Source of the DNA: Superficieibacter sp. 1612_C1
GTDB taxonomy: Bacteria; Pseudomonadota; Gammaproteobacteria; Enterobacterales; Enterobacteriaceae
DNA length: 64,000 bases
Direction of reading: 5' to 3'
Assembly: GCF_015234305.1 (NCBI RefSeq)
Contig: NZ_JADGMI010000002.1
Location: forward strand, 868,001-932,000
Shown here: positions 48,098 to 58,069 of the stretch, piece after piece
Numbering within the stretch: the stretch's first letter is position 1
Layout: each line of letters begins with the position of its first letter
Translations under genes and position numbers: made by a program
Notes under the pieces: generated by a model
Databases searched by the model: none
The model's input: only the letters and a program-made list of their open reading frames with translations
Told to the model about the DNA's origin: nothing

Positions 48098-48125
48098 ATC
48101 ATATCAAATGACGCGCCGCTGTAAA
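48098..48125 (-). promoter_or_regulatory. tyrT promoter (stringent type)
   Basis: TTTACA (-35, 48120-48125), a 16-base spacer and TATGAT (-10, 48098-48103), followed by a GCGCCCCGC discriminator. This is the classic tyrT promoter, whose GC-rich discriminator makes it sensitive to ppGpp. Confidence 0.9.
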
Positions 48126-48206
48126 GCATTCCTTTGCTCAACATGAATCGTTTGCGTACTTTTCATCCGTAACGCAGCAATGCTAATCAATTCATTTCAT
48201 TAACGA

Positions 48207-49049
48207 TTAAAGAATAATCGTCCGATTGCCGTAGACAAATACCCGCTGGGCCAGAACCTGATAAAGCGCGCGGCTTAACACATTTTTCTCCACGTCGCGT
48301 CCGGCACGCATCATATCTTCAGCCGTATACGTGTGATCCACATGAATGACGTCCTGCATGATGATGGGGCCTTCATCCAGATTATCATTCACGTAATGCG
48401 CGGTGGCACCGATGATCTTCACGCCACGCTCGTACGCCTGATGATAAGGGCGAGCACCAATAAACGCGGGCAGGAAGGAGTGGTGAATATTGATAATTTT
48501 GTTCGGGAAGCGGGAGACAAACTCAGGCGTCAGGACGCGCATATATTTTGCCAGGACGACATAATCAGGCTGGTGCGCTTCAATCGCATCGGCCATCAGT
48601 TGATCGTGTTCTTCACGGGTATGGCCTTCATGGCTCACCAGCTCAAACGGGATCTCAAAACGTTCAACCAGCGTGCGCAGCGTTTCATGATTGCCAATGA
48701 CGGCGGCAATTTCCACGTCCAGGCCACCATAGTTGGCTTTCATCAGCAGATCGCCCAGGCAATGCGCCTCTTTGGTGACCAGAATAACAATACGGCGACG
48801 ACCGGCCGGATTTAATTCACGTATCGATCCTTCCGGTAAGGCGCTGTCGAGGTCGGCAAGCAGGGTGGTGTCGTTGAAGATCCCTTCGAGCTCGGTGCGC
48901 ATAAAAAAGCGTCCGGTACGGTGATCGACAAATTCGTTGTTCTGCACAATGTTAAGTTCGTGCTTGTAGCAAATATTGGTGATCCGCGCGATTAATCCTT
49001 TCTGATCGGGGCAGATAGTGCGCAGTACTTTACGTTGTAGTGAATGCAT
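48207..49049 (-). CDS. purU: Formyltetrahydrofolate deformylase
   Basis: Hydrolyses 10-formyl-THF to formate and THF, supplying formate to PurT for purine synthesis. The 280-residue protein has an N-terminal ACT domain (LRTICPDQKGLIARITNICY in part) and a formyltransferase-like catalytic domain with NIHHSFLPAF and GATAHYVNDNLDEGPII. The ATG at 49049 (MHSLQRK) matches E. coli PurU; the longer open frame begins 22 codons earlier without support. Gene order with ychJ and the tyr tRNAs is as in E. coli. Confidence 0.96.
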   Translation of the reverse strand: MHSLQRKVLRTICPDQKGLIARITNICYKHELNIVQNNEFVDHRTGRFFMRTELEGIFNDTTLLADLDSALPEGSIRELNPAGRRRIVILVTKEAHCLGDLLMKANYGGLDVEIAAVIGNHETLRTLVERFEIPFELVSHEGHTREEHDQLMADAIEAHQPDYVVLAKYMRVLTPEFVSRFPNKIINIHHSFLPAFIGARPYHQAYERGVKIIGATAHYVNDNLDEGPIIMQDVIHVDHTYTAEDMMRAGRDVEKNVLSRALYQVLAQRVFVYGNRTIIL

Positions 49050-49099
49050 TGCAGGGAAAATCCTGTTGAATATGTTTGCGTTTGTTGTGCGGGGCCTGA

Positions 49100-49567
49100 C
49101 TATTGTCCGCAGCACTTTTTAAATTTTTTACCTGACCCACATGGGCAGGGGTCGTTTCGACCAAACTGCGGACGGGTCCCGTCGATATAATACCACTTTC
49201 CGTCTTCCTTTAAGAATCGCGAACGTTCAATGATGACGCCGGGCTTGCCGTTCTCACTGAATTTTGCCACGAAGCTGACAAAGCCTTCGTCCGCAGAGGT
49301 ACTGTCTTCCGTGGAAAAAACCGTCAGTCCCTGCCATTGGGTATGCGCAAATCCGCTTTCGATCTCCTGGCGAAAAGCGCTCGCCTGGCAGGAAGGGTGC
49401 CAGGTATTAATCAGGTAATCGGTATTTTTCATCACAAAGGCGCTGTAACGAGAGCGCATAAGATGTGACGGATCTGGCGCATCCTGCTCGCCGGACACAA
49501 ATTGTTGGCAACATAGGCTATACTCGACAGCGCTGCCGCAGGGACACAGTTTTAACAAAATTGTCAC
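49100..49567 (-). CDS. ychJ: SEC-C motif/UPF0225 protein YchJ
   Basis: A 155-residue protein with an N-terminal [13 protein letters not shown] zinc-binding segment, the conserved [11 protein letters not shown] and TWHPSC, and a C-terminal SEC-C zinc motif ([17 protein letters not shown]) like that of SecA. Function unknown. The start [12 protein letters not shown] is a few residues longer than in E. coli. Upstream of purU on the same strand. Confidence 0.93.
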   Translation of the reverse strand: MTILLKLCPCGSAVEYSLCCQQFVSGEQDAPDPSHLMRSRYSAFVMKNTDYLINTWHPSCQASAFRQEIESGFAHTQWQGLTVFSTEDSTSADEGFVSFVAKFSENGKPGVIIERSRFLKEDGKWYYIDGTRPQFGRNDPCPCGSGKKFKKCCGQ

Positions 49568-50265
49568 CTTGGAAAAATTATAACGGCGTCAGTACGCCTG
49601 GTAGCGTTATGTTAACTGAGCGATGCCAATGTTGCACGCAAGAAGCTGGGAGATGTTTGCCGGTCACAATGAAAATAATGACGATGGAGATAACGCGTAA
49701 TTGTGGCGTTATCGGGAGCCGTTCACCGTCCATGACGGTTGGATCTCCGCCAAAATCTGGTAATAGAATTTATATTGGCGCAAATTTTATAGTTTGTTGG
49801 CTGATAGAAACCAGTGTTGGCAGTCATCTTATTTCCGCGTTTTTTGCAAGGCTATTTTCTCAGGGTGCAATCGCTTCCTTAACCCACCTTTTTTTCCCGA
49901 CTGGATATTTTGCACCGCAACGGTATGACGATAATAAGCGCTTTCTGTCGCTACGCCACGCCAGCCGTGGCACACTGAGGGGCAGCGCAGGCTGGTGGCA
50001 GAAAGTTGCAGGTAAATGTCAGCTAAAGGTTGATATTTTGTTACAACTTTTCCATCATAATATTTGTTCCGGTGAATCACTTACGCATGTGCCTTTTCGT
50101 GCAGCCATGATGTTGTCCGCTGGAGAAAAAATTTTAAATAACAAATCTGTGGTTGTTTGCAATGTTTAAGCGTGCTGTGTTTTTAAGAATACTTCAGCAA
50201 ATTCTGACAAGCGATAGCGCAGATAGCATGCCAGTATTACGTTATCGCAAGTCAGAGGAGATACC
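49568..50265. other. 698-base gap between ychJ and rssB; no rssA gene
   Basis: In E. coli the patatin-like gene rssA lies here in front of rssB. I see no patatin motifs (no GxSxG hydrolase frame, no DGG) on either strand. A plus-strand open frame at 49465-50169 has no protein-like composition and overlaps ychJ in antisense. The right part must contain the rssB promoter; the ribosome-binding site AGAGGAG lies at about 50254-50260. Confidence 0.6.
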
Positions 50266-51279
50266 ATGACACAGCCACTGGCGGGAAAACATATTCTCAT
50301 AGTTGAAGACGAGCCCGTTTTCCGTACTTTGCTGGACAGTTGGTTATTGTCACTGGGGGCGAGCACTCTGCTTGCCGAAGATGGTATGGACGCCATTGAG
50401 AAAATGACCAACCAGCAGATCGATCTGATGATCTGCGACATCGCGATGCCGCGGATGAACGGGCTCAAGCTGATTGAACATCTGCGCAATGCGGGCAATC
50501 CACTGCCTATCCTCGTTATCTCGGCTACCGAAAACATGTCTGACATCGCCCGCGCGCTGCGTATCGGGGTCCAGGATGTCCTGTTAAAGCCGGTCAAAGA
50601 CTTCAAACGCCTGCGCGAAACGGTTTTTGCCTGCCTCTATCCTGATATGTTTAATTCCCGGGTCGAAGAGGAAGAACGTCTGTTTGAGGACTGGGATGCG
50701 CTGGTGAGCGATCCCGCGGCTGCCGCGAAACTACTTCAGGAGCTGCAACCGCCCGTTCAGCAGGTGCTTTCGCATTGCCGCATAAATTATCGCCAGCTGG
50801 TCGCCGCCGAGCAACCGGGCCTGGTGCTGGATATCGCTCCGCTTTCGGATGATGACCTTGCGTTCTACTGCCTTGATGTCACGCGAGCAGGGGACAACGG
50901 CGTGCTGGCGGCCCTGTTATTACGGGCGTTATTTAACGGGCTACTTCAGGAGCAGCTGTCACAACAACGTCAGCGTTTGCCAGAAATGGGCAGTTTGCTG
51001 AAGCAGGTGAATAATTTGTTGCGTCAGGCCAATCTGCCCGGTCAGTTTCCGCTATTTATTGGTTATTACCACAGCGGATTAAAAAATTTAATTCTCGTCT
51101 CTGCCGGGCTTAATGGAACATTAAATACCGGCGATCATCAGGTGCAGATCAGTACCGGCGTTCCGCTCGGGACGCTGGGTAATACGTATTTCAATCAAAT
51201 CAGCCAGCGCAGCGAGGCGTGGCAGTGCCAGATTTGGGGTGCTGGCGGTCGTTTGCGTTTAATGCTGTCTGCGGAATGA
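50266..51279 (+). CDS. rssB: Two-component response regulator RssB, adaptor for sigma-S degradation
   Basis: Delivers the stationary-phase factor RpoS to the ClpXP protease. The 337-residue protein has a receiver domain with Asp58 in LMICDIAMPRMNGL and Lys in LLKPVKD, a helical linker and a degenerate PP2C-like C-terminal effector domain with no DNA-binding motif. Length equals E. coli RssB. It is normally cotranscribed with rssA, which is missing here, so it must use its own promoter in the preceding gap. Confidence 0.96.
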   Translation: MTQPLAGKHILIVEDEPVFRTLLDSWLLSLGASTLLAEDGMDAIEKMTNQQIDLMICDIAMPRMNGLKLIEHLRNAGNPLPILVISATENMSDIARALRIGVQDVLLKPVKDFKRLRETVFACLYPDMFNSRVEEEERLFEDWDALVSDPAAAAKLLQELQPPVQQVLSHCRINYRQLVAAEQPGLVLDIAPLSDDDLAFYCLDVTRAGDNGVLAALLLRALFNGLLQEQLSQQRQRLPEMGSLLKQVNNLLRQANLPGQFPLFIGYYHSGLKNLILVSAGLNGTLNTGDHQVQISTGVPLGTLGNTYFNQISQRSEAWQCQIWGAGGRLRLMLSAE

Positions 51280-51475
51280 ACAAATGAATTTTACCCTCGC
51301 GATAGGTTTACCTGCCAATCTATCGCGGTGGTACTATGCTTACGTTAATGCGTAAAAATCCTAATTCGAGCTTACCGCGTCTGTTTCAGACCAGGATTGC
51401 CTTCCGGTGCTGATATACTTAACGCGTTAATTTATTAATGAGAAGTTCAGATTTCGAACACTTCAGGAGAGTTCA

Positions 51476-52378
51476 ATGGCTGCTTTAAATTCAAAAGTCA
51501 AAAAGGCCGTTATCCCGGTTGCGGGATTGGGCACGAGGATGTTGCCAGCAACCAAGGCTATCCCCAAAGAGATGTTACCGCTGGTCGATAAACCGCTCAT
51601 TCAATATGTGGTGAATGAATGCATCGCGGCGGGTATTACTGAAATCGTACTGGTCACGCACTCCTCCAAAAATTCGATTGAGAACCACTTCGATACCAGC
51701 TTTGAACTTGAAGCGATGCTGGAAAAACGTGTAAAACGCCAGCTGCTGGAAGAAGTACAATCTATTTGCCCCCCACACGTTACTATTATGCAGGTCCGTC
51801 AGGGTCTGGCTAAAGGGCTGGGTCATGCGGTACTTTGCGCGCAGCCGGTGGTCGGTGACGAGCCAGTCGCCGTTATTCTGCCTGACGTTATTCTTGATGA
51901 ATTCGAATCCGATCTTTCTCAGGATAACCTGGCTGAAATGATCAAACGTTTCGATGAGACGGGCTGTAGCCAGATTATGGTTGAACCGGTTGAGGACGTT
52001 ACCGCTTACGGTGTCGTTGACTGTAAAGGTGTCGCGCTCCACGCGGGTGAAAGCGTGCCGATGGTGGGCGTGGTTGAGAAACCTAAAGCCAACGTTGCGC
52101 CGTCGAATCTCGCTGTCGTAGGCCGCTATGTGCTTAGCGCTGAGATTTGGGCTTTGCTGGCAAAAACGCCTCCAGGTGCGGGTGATGAAATTCAGCTGAC
52201 CGACGCGATTGATATGTTGATCGAGAAAGAAACCGTTGAAGCCTATCATATGAAAGGTAAAAGCCACGACTGCGGTAATAAACTGGGTTATATGCAAGCT
52301 TTCGTTGAGTATGGTATCCGCCACAACTCACTGGGCGAAGAATTTAAAGCCTGGCTTGAAGAGACCGTATCAAAGTAG
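51476..52378 (+). CDS. galU: UTP-glucose-1-phosphate uridylyltransferase
   Basis: Makes UDP-glucose for lipopolysaccharide core, trehalose, glucans and galactose metabolism. The 300-residue enzyme has the nucleotidyltransferase signature [21 protein letters not shown] (in part), VVEKPKA and the metal-binding Asp in [16 protein letters not shown] precedes the ATG. UDP-glucose is also a likely donor for the two glycosyltransferases of the lipid cluster upstream. A strong terminator follows. Confidence 0.97.
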   Translation: MAALNSKVKKAVIPVAGLGTRMLPATKAIPKEMLPLVDKPLIQYVVNECIAAGITEIVLVTHSSKNSIENHFDTSFELEAMLEKRVKRQLLEEVQSICPPHVTIMQVRQGLAKGLGHAVLCAQPVVGDEPVAVILPDVILDEFESDLSQDNLAEMIKRFDETGCSQIMVEPVEDVTAYGVVDCKGVALHAGESVPMVGVVEKPKANVAPSNLAVVGRYVLSAEIWALLAKTPPGAGDEIQLTDAIDMLIEKETVEAYHMKGKSHDCGNKLGYMQAFVEYGIRHNSLGEEFKAWLEETVSK

Positions 52379-52392
52379 TCTTTTAATAGCAG

Positions 52393-52424
52393 AAAAAACC
52401 GGGACGCATGAGCCCGGTTTTTTT
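52393..52424 (+). terminator. galU terminator
   Basis: Six A, then ACCGGG-ACGCATGAG-CCCGGT and seven T: an intrinsic terminator 15 bases after the galU stop. Confidence 0.88.
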
Positions 52425-52497
52425 ATGCCCGCAAAATAGAGCGCCCGGTAAAATGAACACGGCAGGGAGTCATCATTCCTTTATTCAGGCAAAAAAA

Positions 52498-52515
52498 ATC
52501 CCGCCGTAGCGGGAT
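52498..52515 (-). terminator. hns terminator
   Basis: On the minus strand AATCCCGCTACGGCGGGATT is followed by an eight-T run, 17 bases after the hns stop. Confidence 0.88.
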
Positions 52516-52531
52516 TCTGGAAGCAGCGAGA

Positions 52532-52945
52532 TTAATTTTTGATCAAGAAATCGTCCAGCTGTTTACCTTGCTCGTCCATTGCTTTTTTGATTACCGCAGG
52601 AGTACGGCCCTGGCCGGTCCAGGTTTTGGTTTCACCGTTTTCATCGGTGTAGCTATATTTAGCCGGACGCGCAGCGCGTTTTGCTTTAGTACCGGTTTTT
52701 GCAGCGGTGATGCTGTTCAGCAATTCATTAGGATCGATACCATCAGCAATCAGCATTTCACGATATTGTTGCAGTTTACGCGTACGTTCTTCAACTTCCG
52801 CAGCAGCAGCAGTATCTTCTTCACGGCGTTCGTTAACAACTACTTCTAATTTTTCCAGCATCTCTTCCAGTGTCTCAAGGGTGCATTCTCTGGCCTGAGC
52901 ACGAAGAGTACGGATGTTGTTCAGAATTTTAAGTGCTTCGCTCAT
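52532..52945 (-). CDS. hns: Histone-like nucleoid-structuring protein H-NS
   Basis: The global DNA-bridging repressor of AT-rich and horizontally acquired genes. The 137-residue protein has the N-terminal coiled-coil oligomerisation region ([20 protein letters not shown] in part), a linker, and the C-terminal AT-hook-like core [16 protein letters not shown]. Length and start match E. coli. It would be expected to silence the AT-rich island at the left end of this window. Confidence 0.97.
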   Translation of the reverse strand: MSEALKILNNIRTLRAQARECTLETLEEMLEKLEVVVNERREEDTAAAAEVEERTRKLQQYREMLIADGIDPNELLNSITAAKTGTKAKRAARPAKYSYTDENGETKTWTGQGRTPAVIKKAMDEQGKQLDDFLIKN

Positions 52946-53504
52946 TGTAGTAATCTCAAACTTATATTGTGGGGTGGTTTGTTAAGCTAATAATAGAGCG
53001 ATAACCGGAGTTGTGCAATAGGGAGAAATGTAAGGAACTCAAAATTGTCTATTATTTTTCACGATTGTAATTCCTGTTAACTTAAATTTTGTGCGTTATC
53101 ACGCTTTCGCTATTCATATAGCGACCGATAAAGAACATCGTTAACCCCTGATGACATATGATTTTTTTGGACTGTTTCACAACAAATTATAGTCTCAACG
53201 GATAAATACGATACCTGAGTATTAGCAAATCGATACATTTGCGAGCAGAAAAGTGAAATAGCCTGTAGCGTTTTCGCGGGCAAAATCAATGAAAGGGCAG
53301 GGTTGTTAGAAGAATGTAATGACGAAGAAGCCAGTCAGGCATTAATGGGCAATTGCATCATGATGGTGCTTGCCGTCACTATATCCACGACATTGCACCA
53401 TCTGGTGCCGGCGTTTTCTGTTTAACACCGTCACATAGTACAGGCAAAAAATATGCTACACTCGCGGCCGCTATTATTACACTTTGATTGGGGTTATGCG
53501 GCCA
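52946..53504. other. 559-base divergent regulatory region between hns and tdk
   Basis: AT-rich DNA with no credible gene on either strand. It must hold the hns promoter (with the cold-shock and H-NS autoregulatory sites known in E. coli) and the tdk promoter. I could not pick out individual sites with confidence. Confidence 0.5.
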
Positions 53505-54128
53505 ATGGCACAACTATATTTCTACTATTCAGCAATGAATGCGGGGAAATCGACTGCGTTGTTGCAGTCATCATACAATTACCAGGAACGTGGTATGCGG
53601 GCGGTAGTATATACCGCAGAAATTGATAACCGCTTTGGTTCAGGTAAGGTGAGTTCGAGAATTGGCCTGTCGTCGCCCGCTAAGCTGTTTAACCAGAATA
53701 CCTCACTACTGGCTGAAATCAGCGCGGAACATGCGCAGGAAAGCATCCACTGCGTTCTGGTTGATGAATGTCAGTTCCTTACGCGTCAGCAGGTTCTTGA
53801 GCTTTCTGAGGTTGTGGACGGCCTCGATATTCCGGTACTGTGTTATGGACTCAGAACGGATTTTCGTGGTGAGCTGTTTGTCGGGAGCCAGTATCTTCTG
53901 GCGTGGGCAGATAAACTGGTTGAGCTAAAAACTATTTGCTTCTGCGGGCGTAAAGCCAGCATGGTGTTACGCCTCGATCAGGCCGGGCGGCCTTATAACG
54001 AGGGCGAACAGGTGGTGATTGGCGGCAATGAGCGTTATATCTCGGTGTGTCGTAAACATTATAAAGAAGCGCTCCATACAGGCTCTCTGAGCGCGATACA
54101 GGAACGCCATCGTCATTCTGCACGCTAA
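53505..54128 (+). CDS. tdk: Thymidine kinase
   Basis: Phosphorylates thymidine and deoxyuridine in the salvage pathway. The 207-residue protein has the P-loop SAMNAGKST near residue 10, the DECQFL Walker B/lasso region and zinc-binding Cys in ICFCGRKA and [13 protein letters not shown] at 53505 equals the E. coli start; an ATG nine bases upstream (53496) is closer to the GGGG ribosome-binding site and cannot be ruled out. Converges on adhE. Confidence 0.96.
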   Translation: MAQLYFYYSAMNAGKSTALLQSSYNYQERGMRAVVYTAEIDNRFGSGKVSSRIGLSSPAKLFNQNTSLLAEISAEHAQESIHCVLVDECQFLTRQQVLELSEVVDGLDIPVLCYGLRTDFRGELFVGSQYLLAWADKLVELKTICFCGRKASMVLRLDQAGRPYNEGEQVVIGGNERYISVCRKHYKEALHTGSLSAIQERHRHSAR

Positions 54129-54177
54129 CCCCTTTGCGCCTGTAGCAACCCGTTACAGGTGCTCTTTTTTAGCCATA

Positions 54178-54207
54178 AAAAAAGCCCCATCAGTGATGAG
54201 GCTTTTT
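54178..54207. terminator. Bidirectional terminator between tdk and adhE
   Basis: AAAAAGCC and GGCTTTTT-type arms with inner CATCA/TGATG pairing, A run on one side and T run on the other. Confidence 0.85.
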
Positions 54208-54229
54208 GTTACACGTTTTTGCTAATGAC

Positions 54230-56908
54230 TTAAGCGGTTTTTTTCGCTTTTTTATCAGCTTTCACTGCTGGAGCGACAACCGCGTTCTCAGCAGGCGTCC
54301 CTTCGGTGTATTCACGTCCGTAGTAAGTATCAAGCAGGATCTGTTTCAGCTCAGCGATCAGCGGGTAGCGCGGGTTAGCACCGGTACACTGGTCATCGAA
54401 TGCATCTTCAGACAGCTTATCAACGTGAGCCAGGAAGTCTGCTTCCTGAACACCAGCTTCGCGGATAGATTTAGGAATACCCAGGTCAGCTTTGATCTCT
54501 TCCAGCCATGCCAGCAGTTTGGCAATCTTGGCAGCAGTACGGTCGCCCGGTGCGCTCAGACCCAGATGGTCAGCGATTTCGGCATAACGACGGCGTGCCT
54601 GCGGACGGTCGTACTGGCTGAATGCAGTCTGCTTAGTCGGGTTATCATTCGCGTTATAGCGAATAACGTTGCTGATCAGCAGGGCGTTGGCCAGACCGTG
54701 CGGAATATGGAACTGCGAACCCAGTTTGTGCGCCATTGAGTGACACACACCGAGGAAGGCGTTGGCAAACGCGATACCGGCGATAGTGGCAGCACTGTGA
54801 ACACGTTCACGGGCAATCGGGTTTTTAGAACCTTCGTGATAAGACGCCGGCAGGTTTTCTTTCAGCAGTTTCAGCGCTTGCAGAGACTGACCGTCAGAGA
54901 ACTCAGACGCCAGTACAGAAACGTAAGCTTCCAGGGCGTGAGTCACCGCATCCAGACCACCGAATGCACACAGTGATTTCGGCATTTCCATAACGAGGTT
55001 AGCATCAACAACCGCCATATCCGGAGTCAGCGCATAGTCTGCCAGCGGGTATTTCTGGCCGGTCGCATCGTCGGTCACAACGGCAAACGGAGTCACTTCA
55101 GAACCGGTACCGGAAGTGGTGGTGATAGCAACCATTTTAGCTTTCACGCCCATTTTCGGGAACTTGTAGATACGTTTACGGATGTCCATAAAGCGCAGCG
55201 CCAGTTCTTCGAAGTGAGTTTCCGGATGCTCGTACATAACCCACATGATTTTCGCGGCGTCCATCGGGGAACCACCACCCAGCGCGATGATCACATCTGG
55301 TTTGTAGGAGTTCGCCAGTTCTGCGCCTTTGCGTACGATAGTCAGGGTCGGGTCAGCTTCAACTTCGAAGAAGACTTCAGTTTCAACACCTGCCGCTTTC
55401 AGTACGGAAGTGATCTGATCGGCATAACCGTTGTTGAACAGGAAGCGGTCAGTCACGATCAGTGCGCGTTTGTGACCATCAGTAATCAATTCGTCCAGCG
55501 CGATTGGCAGAGAGCCACGGCGGAAGTAGATGGATTTCGGAAGTTTATGCCACAACATGTTTTCAGCTCGCTTAGCAACGGTTTTCTTGTTGATCAGGTG
55601 TTTCGGACCAACGTTTTCAGAGATGGAGTTACCACCCCATGAACCACAACCCAGAGTCAGGGAAGGCGCGAGTTTAAAGTTATACAGGTCACCGATACCA
55701 CCCTGAGAAGCAGGGGTGTTAATCAGAATACGTGCGGTTTTCATTTCAGCGCCAAACTTCTGAACGCGTTCAGGTTGGTTATCCTGATCGGTGTAGAGGC
55801 AAGACGTGTGGCCGATACCGCCCATGGCAACCAGTTTTTCTGCTTTAACAACAGCATCGTCGAAATCTTTTGCACGATACATTGCCAGCGTCGGAGACAG
55901 TTTTTCGTGAGCAAACGGCTCGCTTTCGTCAACAACGGTAACTTCACCAACCAGAATTTTGGTGTTAACCGGAACGCTAAAGCCTGCCAGTTCAGCAATT
56001 TTGTATGCTGCCTGACCAACGATGCCAGCATTCAGCGCACCGTTTTTCAGGATCACGTTCTGTACGGCTTTCAGTTCGCTGCCCTGAAGCATGTAAGCAC
56101 CGTGGCTGGCGAAACGTTCGCGTACCGCATCATAAACAGAGTCAACAACGATAACAGACTGTTCAGACGCACAGATAACGCCGTTATCAAAGGTTTTGGA
56201 CATCAGGATTGAAGCAACGGCACGTTTGATATCAGCAGTTTCGTCAATCACAACCGGTGTGTTACCCGCACCTACGCCGATAGCCGGTTTACCGGAGCTA
56301 TACGCCGCTTTAACCATGCCCGGACCACCGGTCGCGAGGATCAGGTTGATGTCAGGGTGATGCATCAAGGCGTTAGAGAGTTCAACAGACGGTTGGTCAA
56401 TCCAGCCAATCAGATCTTTCGGCGCACCAGCAGCAATAGCAGCTTGCAGAACGATGTCAGCAGCCTTGTTGGTAGCATCTTTAGCACGCGGGTGTGGAGA
56501 GAAGATGATAGCGTTACGGGTCTTCAGGCTGATCAGCGATTTAAAGATAGCGGTAGAGGTTGGGTTGGTCGTCGGAACGATACCGCAGATAATGCCAATA
56601 GGTTCAGCGATGGTGATAGTACCAAAAGTGTCATCTTCAGACAGGACACCACAGGTTTTTTCATCTTTATAGGCGTTGTAGATATACTCAGAAGCAAAGT
56701 GGTTTTTAATCACTTTATCTTCAACGATACCCATGCCAGATTCGGCAACGGCCATTTTAGCGAGAGGGATACGAGCATCAGCGGCGGCCAGAGCGGCGGC
56801 GCGGAAGATCTTATCGACTTGTTCTTGAGTGAAACTGGCATATTCACGCTGGGCTTTTTTTACACGCTCTACGAGTGCGTTAAGTTCAGCGACATTAGTA
56901 ACAGCCAT
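54230..56908 (-). CDS. adhE: Bifunctional acetaldehyde-CoA/alcohol dehydrogenase
   Basis: Converts acetyl-CoA to ethanol in two NADH-dependent steps during fermentation and forms long spirosomes. The 892-residue protein fuses an N-terminal aldehyde dehydrogenase (about 1-440, catalytic Cys in NGVICASEQS) and a C-terminal iron-dependent alcohol dehydrogenase (about 450-870, with ALGGGSPMDAAK and iron-binding His in HALEAYVSV and GVCHSMAHKLG). AGGAGACC precedes the ATG. In E. coli it is controlled by Cra, Fis, NarL and Fnr-linked signals and by RNase III at the leader. Confidence 0.98.
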   Translation of the reverse strand: MAVTNVAELNALVERVKKAQREYASFTQEQVDKIFRAAALAAADARIPLAKMAVAESGMGIVEDKVIKNHFASEYIYNAYKDEKTCGVLSEDDTFGTITIAEPIGIICGIVPTTNPTSTAIFKSLISLKTRNAIIFSPHPRAKDATNKAADIVLQAAIAAGAPKDLIGWIDQPSVELSNALMHHPDINLILATGGPGMVKAAYSSGKPAIGVGAGNTPVVIDETADIKRAVASILMSKTFDNGVICASEQSVIVVDSVYDAVRERFASHGAYMLQGSELKAVQNVILKNGALNAGIVGQAAYKIAELAGFSVPVNTKILVGEVTVVDESEPFAHEKLSPTLAMYRAKDFDDAVVKAEKLVAMGGIGHTSCLYTDQDNQPERVQKFGAEMKTARILINTPASQGGIGDLYNFKLAPSLTLGCGSWGGNSISENVGPKHLINKKTVAKRAENMLWHKLPKSIYFRRGSLPIALDELITDGHKRALIVTDRFLFNNGYADQITSVLKAAGVETEVFFEVEADPTLTIVRKGAELANSYKPDVIIALGGGSPMDAAKIMWVMYEHPETHFEELALRFMDIRKRIYKFPKMGVKAKMVAITTTSGTGSEVTPFAVVTDDATGQKYPLADYALTPDMAVVDANLVMEMPKSLCAFGGLDAVTHALEAYVSVLASEFSDGQSLQALKLLKENLPASYHEGSKNPIARERVHSAATIAGIAFANAFLGVCHSMAHKLGSQFHIPHGLANALLISNVIRYNANDNPTKQTAFSQYDRPQARRRYAEIADHLGLSAPGDRTAAKIAKLLAWLEEIKADLGIPKSIREAGVQEADFLAHVDKLSEDAFDDQCTGANPRYPLIAELKQILLDTYYGREYTEGTPAENAVVAPAVKADKKAKKTA

Positions 56909-57382
56909 AATGGTCTCCTGATAATGTTAAACTTTTTTAGTAAATCACTGGCCTAATTGGTCAGTATAGACAGACCCGGCACGGCTTGCGTAAGCGCTTA
57001 CAAAACAAAGGCTTTCTTACACTTGATTTACTGATTTACTAAAACAGCTTCACTTGACGCACCACCTGGCATGTTGTTTTGCTCCCTGGCGGTGTCAGTA
57101 AGGTTACTCACTTCTGAGTATGAAATACGTGATCTACATCAAGTTTACGCAAAGCTGACACCTTTCAGCAGGCTGTTTTAGAGGCTATGTATCAAGTGTT
57201 AAATATTTACAGCAAGAAGCTCATCAACATTATCATAATCAACACAAATATATAACACGGTGGAATATCAGGGTTTTTCGACAGATTTGTGGTGAACTGT
57301 TCTGACAAAAAGCGTATCTTCGGCGCGGAATTATAATAACGTGTCGTCAACTACCACTTTTGATGAAGGTGCGGAGCCAGCC
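56909..57382. other. 474-base divergent region between adhE and ychE
   Basis: Contains the long adhE leader and promoter region on the minus strand and the short ychE upstream region on the plus strand. No gene is apparent. The length agrees with the long regulated leader known for adhE in E. coli; individual regulator sites were not assigned. Confidence 0.5.
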
Positions 57383-58030
57383 GTGAGCCAATCGCTGTTC
57401 GATTTCCCGACTTATTTTAAGTTTTTTATTGGTCTTTTCGCCCTGGTTAACCCGATAGGGATCATGCCCGTCTTTATAAGCATGACCAGTTACCAGACGG
57501 CGGTGGCGCGTAATAAAACCAACCTGACCGCCAACCTCTCCGTCGCCATTATTCTCTGGACGTCACTTTTTCTTGGCGACAGCATCCTTCAGCTATTTGG
57601 TATCTCTATAGATTCTTTCCGCATCGCCGGCGGGATCCTGGTGGTGACCATCGCCATGTCGATGATCAGCGGGAAACTGGGCGAAGATAAACAGAACAAA
57701 CAGGAAAAATCAGAAACCGCTATCCGCGAAAGTGTCGGCGTGGTTCCTCTGGCATTGCCATTAATGGCGGGGCCGGGGGCGATCAGTTCGACTATTGTCT
57801 GGGGTACTCGCTACCATAATCTGATGCATCTGCTTGGTTTCTCAGTGGCAATTGCACTCTTTGCGTTCTGCTGCTGGAGCGTTTTCCGTATGGCTCCGTG
57901 GCTGGTCAGGCTGCTGGGGCAGACGGGCATCAACGTCATCACGCGTATTATGGGGCTGCTGCTAATGGCGCTGGGCATTGAGTTTATTGTCACCGGTATA
58001 AAAAGCATCTTCCCCGGTCTTGTTCACTAA
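57383..58030 (+). CDS. ychE: MarC/YchE family inner-membrane protein
   Basis: A 215-residue membrane protein with six predicted helices (FKFFIGLFALVNPIGIMPVF, LSVAIILWTSLFLGD and so on). It belongs to the MarC family, once thought to confer antibiotic resistance; its transport role is unknown. The GTG at 57383 (MSQSLFDFP) gives exactly the E. coli length and has GGAG upstream; an in-frame GTG at 57341 would add 14 residues. Followed by a hairpin. Confidence 0.92.
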   Translation: MSQSLFDFPTYFKFFIGLFALVNPIGIMPVFISMTSYQTAVARNKTNLTANLSVAIILWTSLFLGDSILQLFGISIDSFRIAGGILVVTIAMSMISGKLGEDKQNKQEKSETAIRESVGVVPLALPLMAGPGAISSTIVWGTRYHNLMHLLGFSVAIALFAFCCWSVFRMAPWLVRLLGQTGINVITRIMGLLLMALGIEFIVTGIKSIFPGLVH

Positions 58031-58041
58031 CGTCCTCTTTT

Positions 58042-58069
58042 GCGCAAACGACGTTACCGTCGTTTGCGC
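58042..58069 (+). terminator. Hairpin after ychE
   Basis: An 11-bp perfect stem, GCGCAAACGAC and GTCGTTTGCGC, around GTTACC. There is no long T run, but the position after the stop suggests termination. Confidence 0.65.

Noticed and set aside
49465-50169. Plus-strand 234-codon open frame between ychJ and rssB
   Set aside because: It overlaps ychJ in antisense, has low-complexity, non-protein-like composition and no ribosome-binding site.
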